DNA of 64,000 nt from Roseiarcus sp963820795 (GCA_963820795.1 CAWGBJ010000020.1:1-64000), one strand, 5' to 3'; positions 18,154-29,091 are shown, numbered from the stretch's first letter. Notes: generated by a model not told the origin, from the sequence alone. Numbers and translations: made by a program.

Positions 18154-20583
18154 AGAGTGGGCTCCTGGGAGGGGGTGAGCATGTCCGCCGCCCAGTCGAG
18201 GCCCTTGGCCCGCAGCCAGGCGGCGGCGAAACCCTCGCGGCCATGGGCGGCGAGGAGACCGGCGATTGCGGCCTGATCGGTCTTCGAGGAAGCGGCGGTG
18301 AAGGCGAGCGCGACCTCGGAGAGGCCGAGCTCGAACAGGCGATTGCCGCGCCGGGACTGGCAGTAATAGTCACGCTTCGGCGACGCTGCGGCTCAGGATC
18401 TCGATCTGGCGGTCGTTGAGGCCGAAGCGGCGATAGATCGTGGCGATTTGCGGTTCGAGGGCGCGCTCGTTCGGCAGGAAGACCCGTGTCGGGCAACTCT
18501 CGATGATCGCCGGCGCGATGGAAGAGCCATCGATATCGGCGAGCGACTGGGTGGCGAAGATGACGCTCGCATTCTTCTTCCGCAGCGTCTTCAGCCATTC
18601 CCGGAGCTGCCCGGCGAAGCCGGGATCGTCGAGGGCGAGCCAGCCTTCGTCGATGATGAGCAGAGTGGGTCGACCGTCGAGCCGGTCGCCGACGCGGTGG
18701 AAGAGATAGGCGAGCACCGCGGGCGCGGCGCCCGCGCCGATCAGCCCTTCTGTCTCGAAGGCCTGCACGTCCGCTTCGCCGAGCCGCTCGGCTTCCGCGT
18801 CGAGCAGCCGGCCCCAGGGACCTGCGACGGTATAGGGCTGGAGCGCCTGCTTCAGCGCGTTCGACTGCAAGAGCACCGAGAGGCCGGTGATCGTCCGCTC
18901 CGAGATGGGCGCAGAGGCGAGCGAGCTGAGCGCGGACCATAGGTGCTCCTTGAGCTCGGGCGTGATCGTCACGGACTCGCGCCCCAAGAGCGCTCCCACC
19001 CATTCCGCCGCCCAGGCGCGCTCGCCGGAATCGTCCACGCGCGCGAGCGGCTGCAAGGCCACCGGCTCGGTCGCCCCGTCAGCGAGCGCGCCGCCGAGGT
19101 CATGCCAGTCGCCGCCCATCGCCAGCGACGCGGCCCGGATCGAGCCGCCGAAATCGAAAGCGAAAACCTGGGCGCGGGGGTAGCGGCGGAACTGCAGCGC
19201 CATCAGCGCCAACAGCACGGACTTCCCCGCGCCGGTCGGCCCGACGATCAGGGTGTGGCCGACATCGCCGACATGGAGGGAGAAGCGGAACGGCGTCGAG
19301 CCCTCGGTCCGAGCGAAGAAGAGCGGGGGCTCCTGAAAATGCTCATCCCGTTCCGGCCCCGCCCAGACGGCTGAGAACGGCATCATGTGGGCGAGATTGA
19401 GCGTCGAGATCGGCGGCTGACGAACATTGGCGTAGACGTGTCCCGGCAACGAGCCAAGCCAGGCCTCGATCGCGTTGACCGTCTCGCGCATGCAGGTGAA
19501 GTCGCGGCCCTGGATAGTCTTTTCCACCAGCCGCAGCCGCTCGTCGGCAACCCGTGCGTCTTCGTTCCAGACCGTGATCGACGCGGTGACATAGGCTTCG
19601 CCGACGAGATCGGAGCCCAGCTCCTGAAGCGCGGCGTCGGCGTCGATCGCCTTGTTGGCCGCATCGGAGTCCATCAGCACCGACGCTTCGTTGGTCATCA
19701 CCTCCTTGAGGATCGCCATGATCGACTTGCGTTTGGCGAACCATTGCCGTCGAATTTTGCCGAGCAGCCTGGTTGCGTCCGTCTTGTCGAGGCAGATGGC
19801 GCGCGTCGCCCAGCGATAGGGGAAAGCCAGCCGGTTGAGATCGTCCAGCAGGCCTGGCCAGGTTTGCGAGGGAAAGCCCATGATGGTGAGCGTGCGCAGA
19901 TGCGCGCGGCCAAGCCGCGGCTCGAGGCCGCCGGTCAGGTCTTCGTCGACGAGGATGGCGTCGAGGTAGATCGGCGTTTCGGGGACGCGGACATGCTGGC
20001 GCCGGGTCGAAACGCAAGCGTGCAGGTAGGTCAGGGTCTCGCCGTCATCGAGCCATTCGGCCTCGGGCATGAAGCCTTCGACGAGAGCGAGCACGCGGTC
20101 GGTGCGATCGACGAAGCCGTCGAGGGCCGCGCGCCAGTCTGCGCCGTCGTGAGCCCGGTTCTCATAGAGCCAGGCTTCGGCGCGGGCGGAATCGTCGGCC
20201 GGCGGCAGCCACAGCAGCGTCAGGAAATAGCGGCTCTCGAAATGCGCGCCTTCCTCCTCGAACTGCGCGCGACGTTCGGCATCGACGAGCTTCGAGGCGG
20301 GTTCGGGGAAATCGCTGAGCGGATAGCTGTGCGCCGGCTGGCGCTGGGCCTCGATGAAGATCGCCCAACCTGTGCCGAGACGGCGCAGCGCATTGTTGAG
20401 CCTTGAGGTAATGGCGACCAGCTCGGCCGGCGTCGAGGAATCAAGATCCGGTCCGCGGAACTTCGCCGTGCGCTGAAACGAGCCGTCCTTGTTGAGGATG
20501 ACGCCTTCACGCACGAGCGCCGCCCACGGCAGGAAATCGGCGAGGCTCTGCGAGCGATGGCGATATTCGGCGAGGTTCATCAT
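18150..20583 (-). pseudogene. trbE: trbE, VirB4-type conjugation ATPase, C-terminal frameshift
   Basis: The start MMNLAEYRHRSQSLADFLPW lies 10 bases after the trbD stop. The VirB4/CagE domain is complete, with Walker A GPTGAGKS at about residue 448 and Walker B LLIIDEGW. The frame ends early at 18370 after RQIEILSRSVAEA. In the next frame the family's normal ending follows (RDYYCQSRRGNRLFELGLSE ... AAWLRAKGLDWAADML) down to a stop overlapping the trbJ start. One inserted base near 18374-18390 explains it. As read, the ATPase lacks about 75 residues. VirB4 proteins power pilus and channel assembly. Confidence 0.88.
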
Positions 20584-20593
20584 GACCCAGCCC

Positions 20594-20863
20594 TCACGCA
20601 ACGAGGTGCTGCGGATAGCGGAGGTGCCGACGCACCACGTCGACGAAGGCCGGATCGCGCTTGGCGGCCCAGACCGCGGCGAGATGGCCGACGAGCCAGA
20701 TGGCGGCGCCGACGATCCAGAGACGCAGCCCCAGACCCACTGCAGCGGCGAGGGTGCCGTTGACGATCGCCACCGCCCGCGGCGCGCCACCGAGCAGGAT
20801 CGGCTCGGTCAGGGCGCGGTGGACCGGCGCGTAAAAGCCGGCGATGGCGTCGGCCTGATCCAT
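20594..20863 (-). CDS. trbD: TrbD, small inner-membrane conjugation protein (VirB3-like)
   Basis: An 89-residue protein. After MDQADAIAGFYAPVHRALTE it has two adjacent hydrophobic stretches (about residues 29-62: RAVAIVNGTLAAAVGLGLRL, WIVGAAIWLVGHLAAVW). The ending DPAFVDVVRRHLRYPQHL is typical of VirB3/TrbD. Its start overlaps the trbC stop. Confidence 0.93.
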   Translation of the reverse strand: MDQADAIAGFYAPVHRALTEPILLGGAPRAVAIVNGTLAAAVGLGLRLWIVGAAIWLVGHLAAVWAAKRDPAFVDVVRRHLRYPQHLVA

Positions 20864-21186
20864 CAGACCAGCGCTCCGCCGCCGAATTGGAAGAAGGAGA
20901 GGAAGAAGCTCGATGCGGCAAAGGCGATCGAGAGGCCGAAGACGATCTGGATCAGCCGCCGAAATCCGCCCGAGGTTTCGCCGAAGGCGAGCGTGAGGCC
21001 GGTGATGACGATGATGATCACCGAAATGACCTTGGCGACGGGTCCCTGCACCGAATCCAGGATTTGGGTGAGCGGCTGTTCCCAGGGCATGTTCGAGCCG
21101 GCGGCGTAGGCCGGCGCTGTGGCGAGCGCCACGAAGGCGAAGGTCGAGGCCGTGACGAATGCACGGCGTGCGCGGGTAAGCGACAT
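20863..21186 (-). CDS. trbC: TrbC, conjugal pilin precursor (VirB2-like)
   Basis: A 107-residue protein with a long signal peptide (cleavage expected after PAYA at about residue 30). Two hydrophobic helices follow: VAKVISVIIIVITGLTLAF and LIQIVFGLSIAFAASSFFLS. This is the layout of VirB2/TrbC pilins. The start is MSLTRARRAFV at 21186, touching the trbB stop. Confidence 0.92.
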   Translation of the reverse strand: MSLTRARRAFVTASTFAFVALATAPAYAAGSNMPWEQPLTQILDSVQGPVAKVISVIIIVITGLTLAFGETSGGFRRLIQIVFGLSIAFAASSFFLSFFQFGGGALV

Positions 21187-22151
21187 CACGATTCTCCTGC
21201 GGGAGTGAGGACGTAATCGCCGCTGGGGCCCAGCCCCTCGACGACGTCGAGTTCGGCAAGGCGGCGCGCGGAGCCGCGTCCCGACAGCACAGCGATCAGG
21301 TCGATGGTCTCGGCGATGAGAGCGCGCGGAACGGTGACGACAACCTCCTGGATGAGCTGCTCGAGGCGGCGTAGCGCACCCATGGCCGACCCGGCGTGGA
21401 GCGTACCGACCCCTCCAGGGTGTCCAGTGCCCCATGCCTTCAGAAGATCCAGCGCCTCAGCGCCGCGCACCTCGCCGATCGGGATGCGGTCGGGCCGAAG
21501 GCGAAGAGACGAGCGCACGAGATCGGAGAGTGAGGCCGCGCCATCTTTGGTGCGCAGCGCCACGAGATTGGGCGCGGCGCATTGCAGTTCGCGGGTGTCC
21601 TCAATCAGCACAACCCGGTCGCCGGTCTTGGCGACTTCGGCGAGGAGCGCGTTGACCAGGGTCGTCTTGCCGGTCGAGGTTCCGCCGGCGACGAGGATGT
21701 TCTTCCGATCACCGACGGCGGCGCGTAGCATCTCGGCCTGCGGGCCCGACATGATGCCGGCCTCGACGTAGTCGTCGAGGGTGAAGACCGCGACGGCGGG
21801 CCGCCGGATAGCAAAGCACGGCGCGGCGACGACAGGCGGAACAAGGCCCTCGAACCGCTCCCCCGTCTCGGGTAACTCAGCCGAGACGCGCGGTGAACCG
21901 GCATGCACCTCGATGCCGACATGGTGCGCCACGAGGCGAACGATGCGTTCGGCATCCGCCGAGGCGACGCGGCAGCCAGTGTCCTCAAGGCCACCTGACA
22001 ACCGATCGATCCAGAGCCGACCGTCAGGGTTCAGCATCACCTCGACGATGTTGGGATCTTCGAGATACCCCGCGATCGAAGATCCGAGCGCGGTCCTCAG
22101 CATGCGCGCGCCACGAGCGAAAGCTTCGGACCGGAAAGAAATTGTCGCCAC
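21186..22151 (-). CDS. trbB: TrbB, VirB11-type secretion ATPase
   Basis: A 321-residue ATPase with the VirB11/PilT fold. Walker A is GGTSTGKTT (residues 156-164), the Asp box region is VVLIEDTRELQC, the Walker B region is RIPIGEVRGAEALDLL, and the His box is GHPGGVGTLHAGSA. All catalytic motifs are intact. It forms a hexamer at the inner-membrane base and works with TrbE and TraG. It is the first gene of the trb run; a gap of about 150 bases separates it from the CopG-type gene. Confidence 0.95.
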   Translation of the reverse strand: MATISFRSEAFARGARMLRTALGSSIAGYLEDPNIVEVMLNPDGRLWIDRLSGGLEDTGCRVASADAERIVRLVAHHVGIEVHAGSPRVSAELPETGERFEGLVPPVVAAPCFAIRRPAVAVFTLDDYVEAGIMSGPQAEMLRAAVGDRKNILVAGGTSTGKTTLVNALLAEVAKTGDRVVLIEDTRELQCAAPNLVALRTKDGAASLSDLVRSSLRLRPDRIPIGEVRGAEALDLLKAWGTGHPGGVGTLHAGSAMGALRRLEQLIQEVVVTVPRALIAETIDLIAVLSGRGSARRLAELDVVEGLGPSGDYVLTPAGES

Positions 22152-22300
22152 TTCAACCCCGCTACGCCGCCCCGGTTCGGAGGCGGATGTGTCAGCCGGG
22201 TTGATTAGAAAGAGCCGTAACCGAGGCGATGCAACAAGGTCGGACCAGGCGTAGGGCCGCCGGATAGAATTACAGGCCGCAAGGATGGTGAGCGGTCATG

Positions 22301-22741
22301 TCAGGACGTTCCGCCGTCCGAATTCTGCTGCCCCTCGTGAGCGCCGACTTCTCGTACGATTTCGTCGGCAAGTTTGCGCCCGCGCGCGAGGCGCCGGCCG
22401 AGCGCCTCGACGAAGCCTTGGTAACGCTCCCGCCCCTTGGCCTGCGCCGCCGGCTGTGCGGCATCCGGCAATGGCGGCGTGCTGGTCAGCCAGAATCGGA
22501 CGAACAAAGCCAGCGCCTCGTTGGAAATGTCGATGTGCCTTTCAAGCCGCTCGATTTGCCGTGTCATCCGGTCAAGCCGCCGCGCCAGCGCGCCCTCCAG
22601 GCGATCGGCGCCGTCCGGCGAGAGATGGGACGCCAGCGCCGCCTCGACGACCAAGGACTGCGGCGCGCCCTTGCGCGCGGCGTAGTCGGCCAACTTGTGA
22701 GCGAGGTCAGACGGCAGACGGAATGTGTGCTTCGTCCGCAT
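22301..22741 (-). CDS. CopG-family ribbon-helix-helix regulator
   Basis: A 146-residue protein starting MRTKHTFRLPSDLAHKLADYA, a ribbon-helix-helix DNA-binding motif. A helical middle part follows (RRLDRMTRQIERLERHIDIS). A CopG-like gene between traG and trbB is a constant of this Trb cluster type and probably autoregulates the transfer operon. The start lies 6 bases after the traG stop. Confidence 0.85.
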   Translation of the reverse strand: MRTKHTFRLPSDLAHKLADYAARKGAPQSLVVEAALASHLSPDGADRLEGALARRLDRMTRQIERLERHIDISNEALALFVRFWLTSTPPLPDAAQPAAQAKGRERYQGFVEALGRRLARGRKLADEIVREVGAHEGQQNSDGGTS

Positions 22742-22747
22742 AGAGGC

Positions 22748-24736
22748 TTACATCGCCATGTCGTCGGCCGGATCGAGGGAGACTTGGCGAGCCACGCTCC
22801 CCATCGTCCGCTGCATCATGCGCTGGCGCTGCGGCTCGTCATCCGGCTCGTCCTCCATCGGCTCGAACTCGTGGACCGCCTTCCTGGGCTCAGGCGCGAT
22901 CTCCTCTTGCTCGGGCAGCTCGGGCTCCCGTCGGATGCCGGCGTTTGCCGGGTCCTCGACAGGCGCCGCCGTCGGCGTCACAACGATGGCGTCAGACCAG
23001 TCGCTTTCAGGTGCGGTCTGGAGCCGTTCCGGACCGGATTGGACATCGCAGCCGGACAGAGTCGGCGGCGGAAGGATCCGCGCCGTCATCTCCGAGTCTT
23101 CGAAATATCGCGCCTTCTTCGCGCGGATCGGATGGCAGCCGGAAACCAGCACAAGCTCGTCGTCATGCGGCAGCTGCATCACCTCGCCGGGCGTGAGCAG
23201 CGGCCGCGCGGTCTCCTGCCGCGACACCATCAGGTGCCCGAGCCAAGGGCTCAGCCGATGCCCCGCATAGTTCTTCATCGCGCGCATTTCCGTCGCCGTG
23301 CCGAGGGCGTCCGAGACACGCGCTTGGCCGTGCGCTCGTCGTTGGTCGCGAAGCTCACGCGCACATGGCAATTGTCGAGGATCGAGTTGTTCTGGCCGTA
23401 GGCCTTCTCGATCTGGTTCAGCGACTGCGCGATCAGAAAGCTCTTCAGGCCATAGCCCGCCATGAAGGCGAGCGCGCTCTCGAAGAAATCGAGCCGGCCA
23501 AGCGCGGGGAATTCGTCGAGCATGAGGAGCAACCGATGCCGTGGTCTCTTCGGCGTCAAGCTCCTCAGTCAGACGTCGGCCGATCTGATTGAGGATCAGG
23601 CGCACAAGCGGTTTGGTGCGGCTGATGTCCGACGGCGGCACGACCAGGTACAGGGTCGCCGGCGCCACGCCCTCGACCAAATCGCGGATGCGCCAATCGC
23701 ATTGGCGCGTAACCGTCGCAACGACCGGATCGCGGTAGAGACCTAGGAAGGACATTGCGGTGGACAGCACGCCGGAGCGCTCGTTGTCGCTCTTGTTCAA
23801 GAGCTCTCGCGCTGAGCTGGCGACAACGGGATGGATGCCATGTTCGGCGAGGTGCGGCGTGGTCATCATCGCGCGTAGCGTCGTTTCGATCGGACGGCGC
23901 GGATCGGAGAGAAAGTTGGCGACGCCGGCGAGCGTCTTGTCGGGCTCAGCATAGAGCACGTGTAGGATCGCGCCCACCAGCAGCGAGTGGCTGGTCTTCT
24001 CCCAGTGGTTTCTGCGCTCCAATGCGCCCTCAGGATCGACCAGAACATCAGCGATGTTCTGGACGTCGCGAACCTCCCATTCTCCACGGCGGACCTCCAG
24101 CAGGGGATTGTAGGCTGAGCTTGCCGCGTTGGTCGGATCGAACAGTAGAACCCGGCCGAACCTCGTCCGCCATCCGGCGGTCAACGTCCAGTTCTCGCCC
24201 TTGATATCGTGGACGATGGCCGAGCCGGGCCAGGTCAGCAGCGTCGGGACGACCAGCCCAACACCTTTGCCGGATCGGGTGGGCGCGAAGCACAAGACGT
24301 GCTCGGGACCATTATGGCGAAGATATTGATCGCGCCATTGGCCGAGCATCACGCCGTCGTGGCCGAGCAGCCCAGCTTCGCCCACCTCACGCGTCTCGGC
24401 CCAGCGCGCCGAGCCATAGGTGGTGACGCGCTTCATCTCTCTCGCGCGCCAGACCGACATCGCGATCGCAACGATGACAGCGGCGATACCACCGGAAGCC
24501 GCGATATAGGCGCCTTCAGTGAATATCTCGCGCGCATAGGCGTCGTAGGCGAACCACCACCAAAAGAAGGCGGGCGGTTGATAGAGCGGCCAGCCAAAAA
24601 CCTCGAACCACGGGCGGCCGAGCTGGAATTGGAAAGCGAGGCGCCACGCGACCCATTCCGTCGCTCCCCAGATGAAGGCGAGCACGACGACGCTGACGAG
24701 GAGCACCTGTCCCCAGAGAATCTTCGTCGCGTTCAT
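22748..24736 (-). pseudogene. traG: traG, VirD4-type coupling protein, two frameshifts
   Basis: The frame from MNATKILWGQ (24736; an ATG three codons earlier is possible) stays open for 662 codons. The N-terminus has membrane helices (about residues 10-25 and 55-95). Walker A is APTRSGKG (151-158). Between about 23555 and 23310 the true sequence lies in another frame: RHRLLLMLDEFPALGRLDFF (Walker B), FLIAQSLNQIEKAYG, NCHVRVSFATNDERTAKRVS. Then the first frame resumes with DALGTATEMRAMKNYAGH. One extra base at the first site and a doubled TC at the second explain this. As read, about 80 residues including Walker B are garbled. TraG would dock the relaxosome to the channel. Confidence 0.85.
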
Positions 24737-25530
24737 GGCGACCATGGATGAGCGTTGTGGTCCGGCCCGAATGCAAGCTTGCGCATGTGGCCAGACGGCA
24801 GCCGGATAGCGTACCGCGCAAATCGGATTACCCGCGACGCGACTCCACCGGCACGAGCTGCGTGTGAACAACCTGGCATCGGCCGTGCCGCTTCTCGCCT
24901 CCAGGCTGAGAGTGCTCGCTTCCGATTTCACATTGATAGTTGTGGACTGGCTTCCGTTCGACAGCTCCACTTGGGGCTTTGGGCGTAAATTCGAGGCCGC
25001 CGATCGTGGTGCGCGGAAACTTGATTGCTCGTATCCGCAACCATTCACCGAATCGAAAGATTCACCCATCGCGTAATTCGGGATCGTCGTCGGCGCTGTA
25101 CCCTTGCAGGCAAGTTTTCTTCAATGCGTACTATCGTGGCCTTTCTGGCCGGACCGAATCAGAATTGGCGACACGATCGCGATGACGCAACGCCTCAGTC
25201 ACATTGGTCGTGGGCGGATCAATTGGAGATGTGCCGCACAAAAAAGGCCCCCGGTTTGAATCCCCTCCGCTCGAAGTCGCCGCGAACCGCCCTGGGTTCC
25301 TTGCACCCACAATCCCTCCACTATTTAGTGCGTTAGCGCGGAAGCTAATGGTCTGCGGGGTCGATTCTACAGGGACGACGGGCCTTGGCCGGCGAACGTG
25401 GAAATTAGTCTCCGACGCCGAATTTTGGGTTCCCGACTGCGCGGCTGCGACCAACATGCTGAGCAAGCTCATTCTTGGCAGGATGCTCGTCCCAATGAGA
25501 TCGCGAAAGGTTCGGATTGCAATCAGGGGG
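24737..25530. other. Gap upstream of traG, no relaxase found
   Basis: In related Trb clusters a relaxase gene lies upstream of traG. Here all six frames of this stretch give only low-complexity shadows and none shows relaxase motifs (HUH or the DUF3363 type). The stretch is less GC-rich around 25050-25240. It could hold the traG promoter, but I cannot point to one. Confidence 0.4.
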
Positions 25531-25534
25531 CGAC

Positions 25535-26320
25535 GGGCGCTCTTAGCCCAAGCGCCGACCACTGGTCCGTCCAATCCATTGGGAGGTCCATCAATCGCTT
25601 GACCCCAAATCCGCGTGGCAGTCGACCGTCGATCGCCGCTTTGACGAGGGCGGGGCAAAGGAAAGCGAGCGAGATGGTTCGGCGGATCCAACGTTCAGTT
25701 TTGCCTTCGCGCGTGGCGAGCGATTCGATTTTTAGGTTGGGACTGGTGGGTCAGTTCGTCGAGCCAACGATGAGTGTCGCGAAGCGCGTCAGTGAGGACC
25801 GCGCGCGCTTCGGTTCTCATCGGGCCCACAGCGCAGGGTCGTTCGCCCTCGACTTGTATGATCTCGCGGCGCCAGTGGGGCGACGGCGGCGTCCAGGGGA
25901 TGATCAGGATGCGATTCTGATCGTCACTCGCCATCCCCTCGGCTTGCTCGATCTCGATCGTCGTTCGAGACATGACGACGCGCTCGATGGCAGCGCGTAA
26001 GGTTGCATCGTGGTCGCTCGGGCGCACTGCCGGAGAATCGGTTGACGTGCCGCGGCCGCTCGCCTCCGGCTGATGCAGCTCATGCCGACCCTGCCGATTG
26101 GAAGCGGACGAGACCGCGCGCACGGCTTCTGTTCGATCTCCAGCGCCGGGACGCGGACGACGGACCCGGCTTCGTGCTTGCGCCCCTGCATGACGGCCTG
26201 AGAGACATAATAGCGCCACCGCCGTCCGCCCTTGGCGGCGTGGCTCGGGCTCATCCGGTTGCCGCGATCGTCGAACAGCTTGCCGGCGAGAGCGCGTCCG
26301 AGTTCTAGCAATTGCCGGCC
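25535..26320 (-). pseudogene. Large serine recombinase, C-terminal remnant
   Basis: Minus-strand reading across several frames gives LFDDRGNRMSPSHAAKGG, YYVSQAVMQGRKHEAGSV, RAAIERVVMSRTTIEIE, NRILIIPWTPPSP, then KIESLATREGKTERWIRRT and GRLPRGFGVKRLMDLPMDW. This order matches the zinc-ribbon and C-terminal region of large serine recombinases. The N-terminal catalytic domain is missing, and at least three frame changes are present. Confidence 0.65.
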
Positions 26321-26574
26321 GTGCGCTGAGCATGCTCCGCAAGCAAGCGCGACGTCCCAACTGTTGGCCCACCTGCGATGGCGATCGTGAGCGGGCCGAG
26401 GTAGCCAACCACATTTATGCACAGCGCACGCCCCTTCAGATGAGCGACGAAGCTTCGCCGATCCTCGACTTCATTCGCACTGGCGGTGGCGTCAAGTTGG
26501 ACCGAGCACCGCGGACGTTCTCAACCTTTTGGCACGAACTCGAAGAAAACGGAGCAAGCCCACGGGGCTTGAGC

Positions 26575-26817
26575 CTGCCATCGACACCGGCGGGCCGATG
26601 GGGCGCATGGTCCTCACTGTGCTGGCATGGTCGCCGAGATGGAACTCCGCTTCATCCGCGATCGGCAGCGTGCCGGCATCGACGCCGCAAAGGCGAAGGG
26701 GATTTACAAGGGTCGCCCGGTCACTTTCGACCGCCCGCGCATCGTGTCCCTTCGCAAGGAAGGAATGGGCACCACTGAGATCGCTAAGGCCGTGGGGGGC
26801 ACGCGCGCGCGATGAAG
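26575..26817 (+). pseudogene. Resolvase/invertase-type serine recombinase fragment
   Basis: Two frames read GGPMGRMVLTVL and then MVAEMELRFIRDRQRAGID, AKAKGIYKGRPVTFDRPRI, RKEGMGTTEIAKAVGG. This covers the end of the resolvase catalytic domain, the long E helix and the helix-turn-helix. The frame shifts near 26630 and the active-site serine region is absent. It points the opposite way to the large recombinase remnant next to it. Confidence 0.65.
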
Positions 26818-26820
26818 GAT

Positions 26821-27642
26821 TCAGTCCTGCGGGCGCAGGGCCGCTTCGGCGCGCTGCATCATCCGCCGCCATCGCTCGCTTGTCGGCCCGCCCATAAGCA
26901 GGAAGTAGCGGACGATCGCGATCGGCAGCCAGGTCTCCATCGCTTGCCTCAGCGCTGCTACCGGCTCGCCGGACAGCCGCGCGTATTCGGATTGCGCGGC
27001 CGCATTGACCGCAAGCGGCCGCTGCGGATTGTCGGTGACGTCGAGGGCAAACTCGGTCAGGCTGATGTGAGTGAACCCATGATCGAGGGCCGCAGGCGCG
27101 CGGATCGAAAAGGTCCAGTCGATCAGCCGCGGACCGTCCGCCGTCATGATCACGTTTTCAGGGTGGATGTCGCCATGGCACAGCCCGTCCCCCGGCTGCT
27201 GCAGGCGGTCGATCAGCGCGAGGATGCCGGAGGCGATGTGCTTGGGCACGATGTCGCCCGAGAGCCTGAAGGCGGTGTCCATCCAGCCGCGCAGATGGAA
27301 GGCCTCCGGCGGCGGCGACATCCTGTGAACGGACAGGCCGAGGGACGCAAGGATCGCGCCCGCCTGAGCGAACGTCACGGCGCCGCTGCGCGTGACCTGC
27401 AGCAGTGTCGGTCCGTCGAGGCGACCGAGCACGATGCCGAAGCGTCCGTCGAGCGTCACCTCGCCGAACACCTCCGGCGCTGGCACGCCGGCGGCGAAGA
27501 CGGCCTGGGTCATCCGCGCCTCTTGCTGGCCGAGCCGCGGCGGGAAACCTTCCTTGAACAGTTTTACGACCTGACCTGGCGCCCAGGCGTGGATGTCCGC
27601 CGTGCCGCCCTGGTTGATCTTCTCCCCGAGGGATCCCCGCAT
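26821..27642 (-). CDS. Aminoglycoside-phosphotransferase-like kinase
   Basis: A 273-residue protein of the APH/choline-kinase fold. The start is MRGSLGEKINQGGTADIHAW with GGGAGG upstream. The glycine-rich nucleotide loop is at about residues 6-18, VVKLF contains a candidate ATP-contacting lysine, the Brenner motif is CHGDIHPENV (HGD at 156-158), and the metal-binding IDW is at 174-176. All catalytic residues are present. Such proteins phosphorylate aminoglycosides, sugars, amino alcohols or other metabolites; the substrate cannot be read here, and drug resistance should not be assumed. It lies alone among mobile-element debris, with its 3' end 4 bases from the resolvase fragment. Confidence 0.85.
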   Translation of the reverse strand: MRGSLGEKINQGGTADIHAWAPGQVVKLFKEGFPPRLGQQEARMTQAVFAAGVPAPEVFGEVTLDGRFGIVLGRLDGPTLLQVTRSGAVTFAQAGAILASLGLSVHRMSPPPEAFHLRGWMDTAFRLSGDIVPKHIASGILALIDRLQQPGDGLCHGDIHPENVIMTADGPRLIDWTFSIRAPAALDHGFTHISLTEFALDVTDNPQRPLAVNAAAQSEYARLSGEPVAALRQAMETWLPIAIVRYFLLMGGPTSERWRRMMQRAEAALRPQD

Positions 27643-28045
27643 CGCCCGTCCTCCCGCCGGTCGCGACCAAACACCGACGGCGGGCAAAAGAGAACGCTCC
27701 CGCGATCTTGGCTGCCAGCCATGATCGTGGCTTGTCCCCGGCCGCAGCGTTTGCCAGAATCGCGAAGCGGCGCGCGGTTTGAGACAAGTCCGGTTCTGGC
27801 CCATCGCGTCATTTAGCTGTGCTGCGGAATTCGGTCGCCATTGGGGCATAGCGCACTCTAGCAAGCCGACCGACCGGCAGATTTATGGGTTCACGGCCTA
27901 GGCTGACGGCATTCTTGAGCGCCGCGCAACGATCCAAAAGCGACAAAAACCGGTTATTGCGTCGGAAAAACGGAAATTAAAAAATGGCTCTTATAGCGTT
28001 AGCTGTTGATTTTGTTAAACTGGATCGGATCGAGGGAGCGATTCG
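27643..28045. other. Gap without a recognisable gene
   Basis: The intergenic stretch between the APH-like gene and an IS1595-type transposase remnant. It becomes AT-rich at about 27950-28015 (aaaaccggttattgcg ... gttgattttgtt), which is probably the left end of the insertion sequence. No inverted repeat partner was found. Confidence 0.35.
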
Positions 28046-29091
28046 ATGAGGGCTGAGGATTTTGCAGCTTGGCTGGCGGCGATTTCGGGAATGAGTTCGG
28101 CGCAACGCGCCGAAGCCTTTGCGACGCTTGAGAAAGCGGGCGCGGGCGACGCCGACGCGGTGGCGGAGTCTTCAGGGCGAGCGCCGGGCAAGCGGGGGCG
28201 TCGGGAGGACGCGCTTGGAACGACAAGTCTTGAGCGGGTCGAGGCTCAGGGGTGTCCGCACTGCGCTGGCCGCGAGATCGTTGGCTGGGGTCGCTCGCAC
28301 GGGCTGTCGCGGTTCGTTGCAAGAGCTTGCCTGCGCACCTTCAACGCGCTGACGGAGACGCCGATGGCGAATTTGCGGATGAAGGACAAATGGGCCGCTC
28401 AGGCCGGGGCCATGATTGAGGGCATCAGCCTGGCGAAGACCGCGCAACGCTGCGGTGTTCATCCGACCACGGCGTTTCGCTGGCGGCATCGGTTTCTTGG
28501 CGCGCTGTCGGGCGATAAGCCGCGAGACGTTGCGCGGCGTCGTCGAGGGCGACGAGACGTTCATTCTGAAATCATTCAAAGGCAAACGCTCGGGGATACC
28601 GCGGAAAACCGCGCAAGAGAGGCGGCAAATCGGTCAAACGCGGGCTGTGTCCGCCGAACAGATCCCAATCATCGTCGCACGCGACCGCAATGGCGCCACC
28701 ACCGATGCGGTCCTACCGAAACTGGATCGCGTATCGATTGCTGCGCCTGCCCTGAGCGGGCGCTCTTGTTACGCCAGCCAATGCTGAATTCTGCTGCGAC
28801 GGCGGCACGGGCGATTTCCGTTGCATTCGCGCGCCGGGCCGGTATTGCCGCGCATGTCTTGCCGAAACCCGGCAAACCAACGCCCTAGTCACCGATACCA
28901 CCTCAACAACGTCAACGCTTACCATCCGGCCGGTTGAAGGAATGGCTGCGCCGCTTCCACGGCGTGGCGACGAAAAACCTGCCAAACTATCTCGGCTCGC
29001 CGCACGCTGGAGGCACTGGGAAGCAACGCGACGCCGACCAAAATGATCCTCGGCGCTATAGGAATGGGGCCATATCAACAAATTACGAGAT
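28046..29091 (+). pseudogene. IS1595-family transposase, frameshifted
   Basis: The frame starts MRAEDFAAWLAAISGMSSAQ and holds the zinc-ribbon part (QGCPHCAGREIVGWGRSHGL) and an HTH (GISLAKTAQRCGVHPTTAFRW). Near 28530 the ISXO2-like DDE domain continues in the next frame (LRGVVEGDETFILKSFKGKR, SAEQIPIIVARDRNGATTD). The C-terminal end is at 28930-29091 (KEWLRRFHGVATKNLPNYLG ... GAIGMGPYQQITR). At least four frame changes are seen, so it is inactive. Confidence 0.75.

Noticed and set aside
19387..20406. A 339-codon open frame on the plus strand
   Set aside because: Antisense to trbE; its openness follows from the codon bias of the real gene.
25195..25300. A sequence resembling a tRNA T arm (ggtttgaatcccctcc)
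   Set aside because: No acceptor or anticodon arm can be folded around it; it is a chance match.
26812..27816. A 334-codon open frame on the plus strand
   Set aside because: Antisense to the APH-like kinase, whose catalytic motifs are intact on the other strand.
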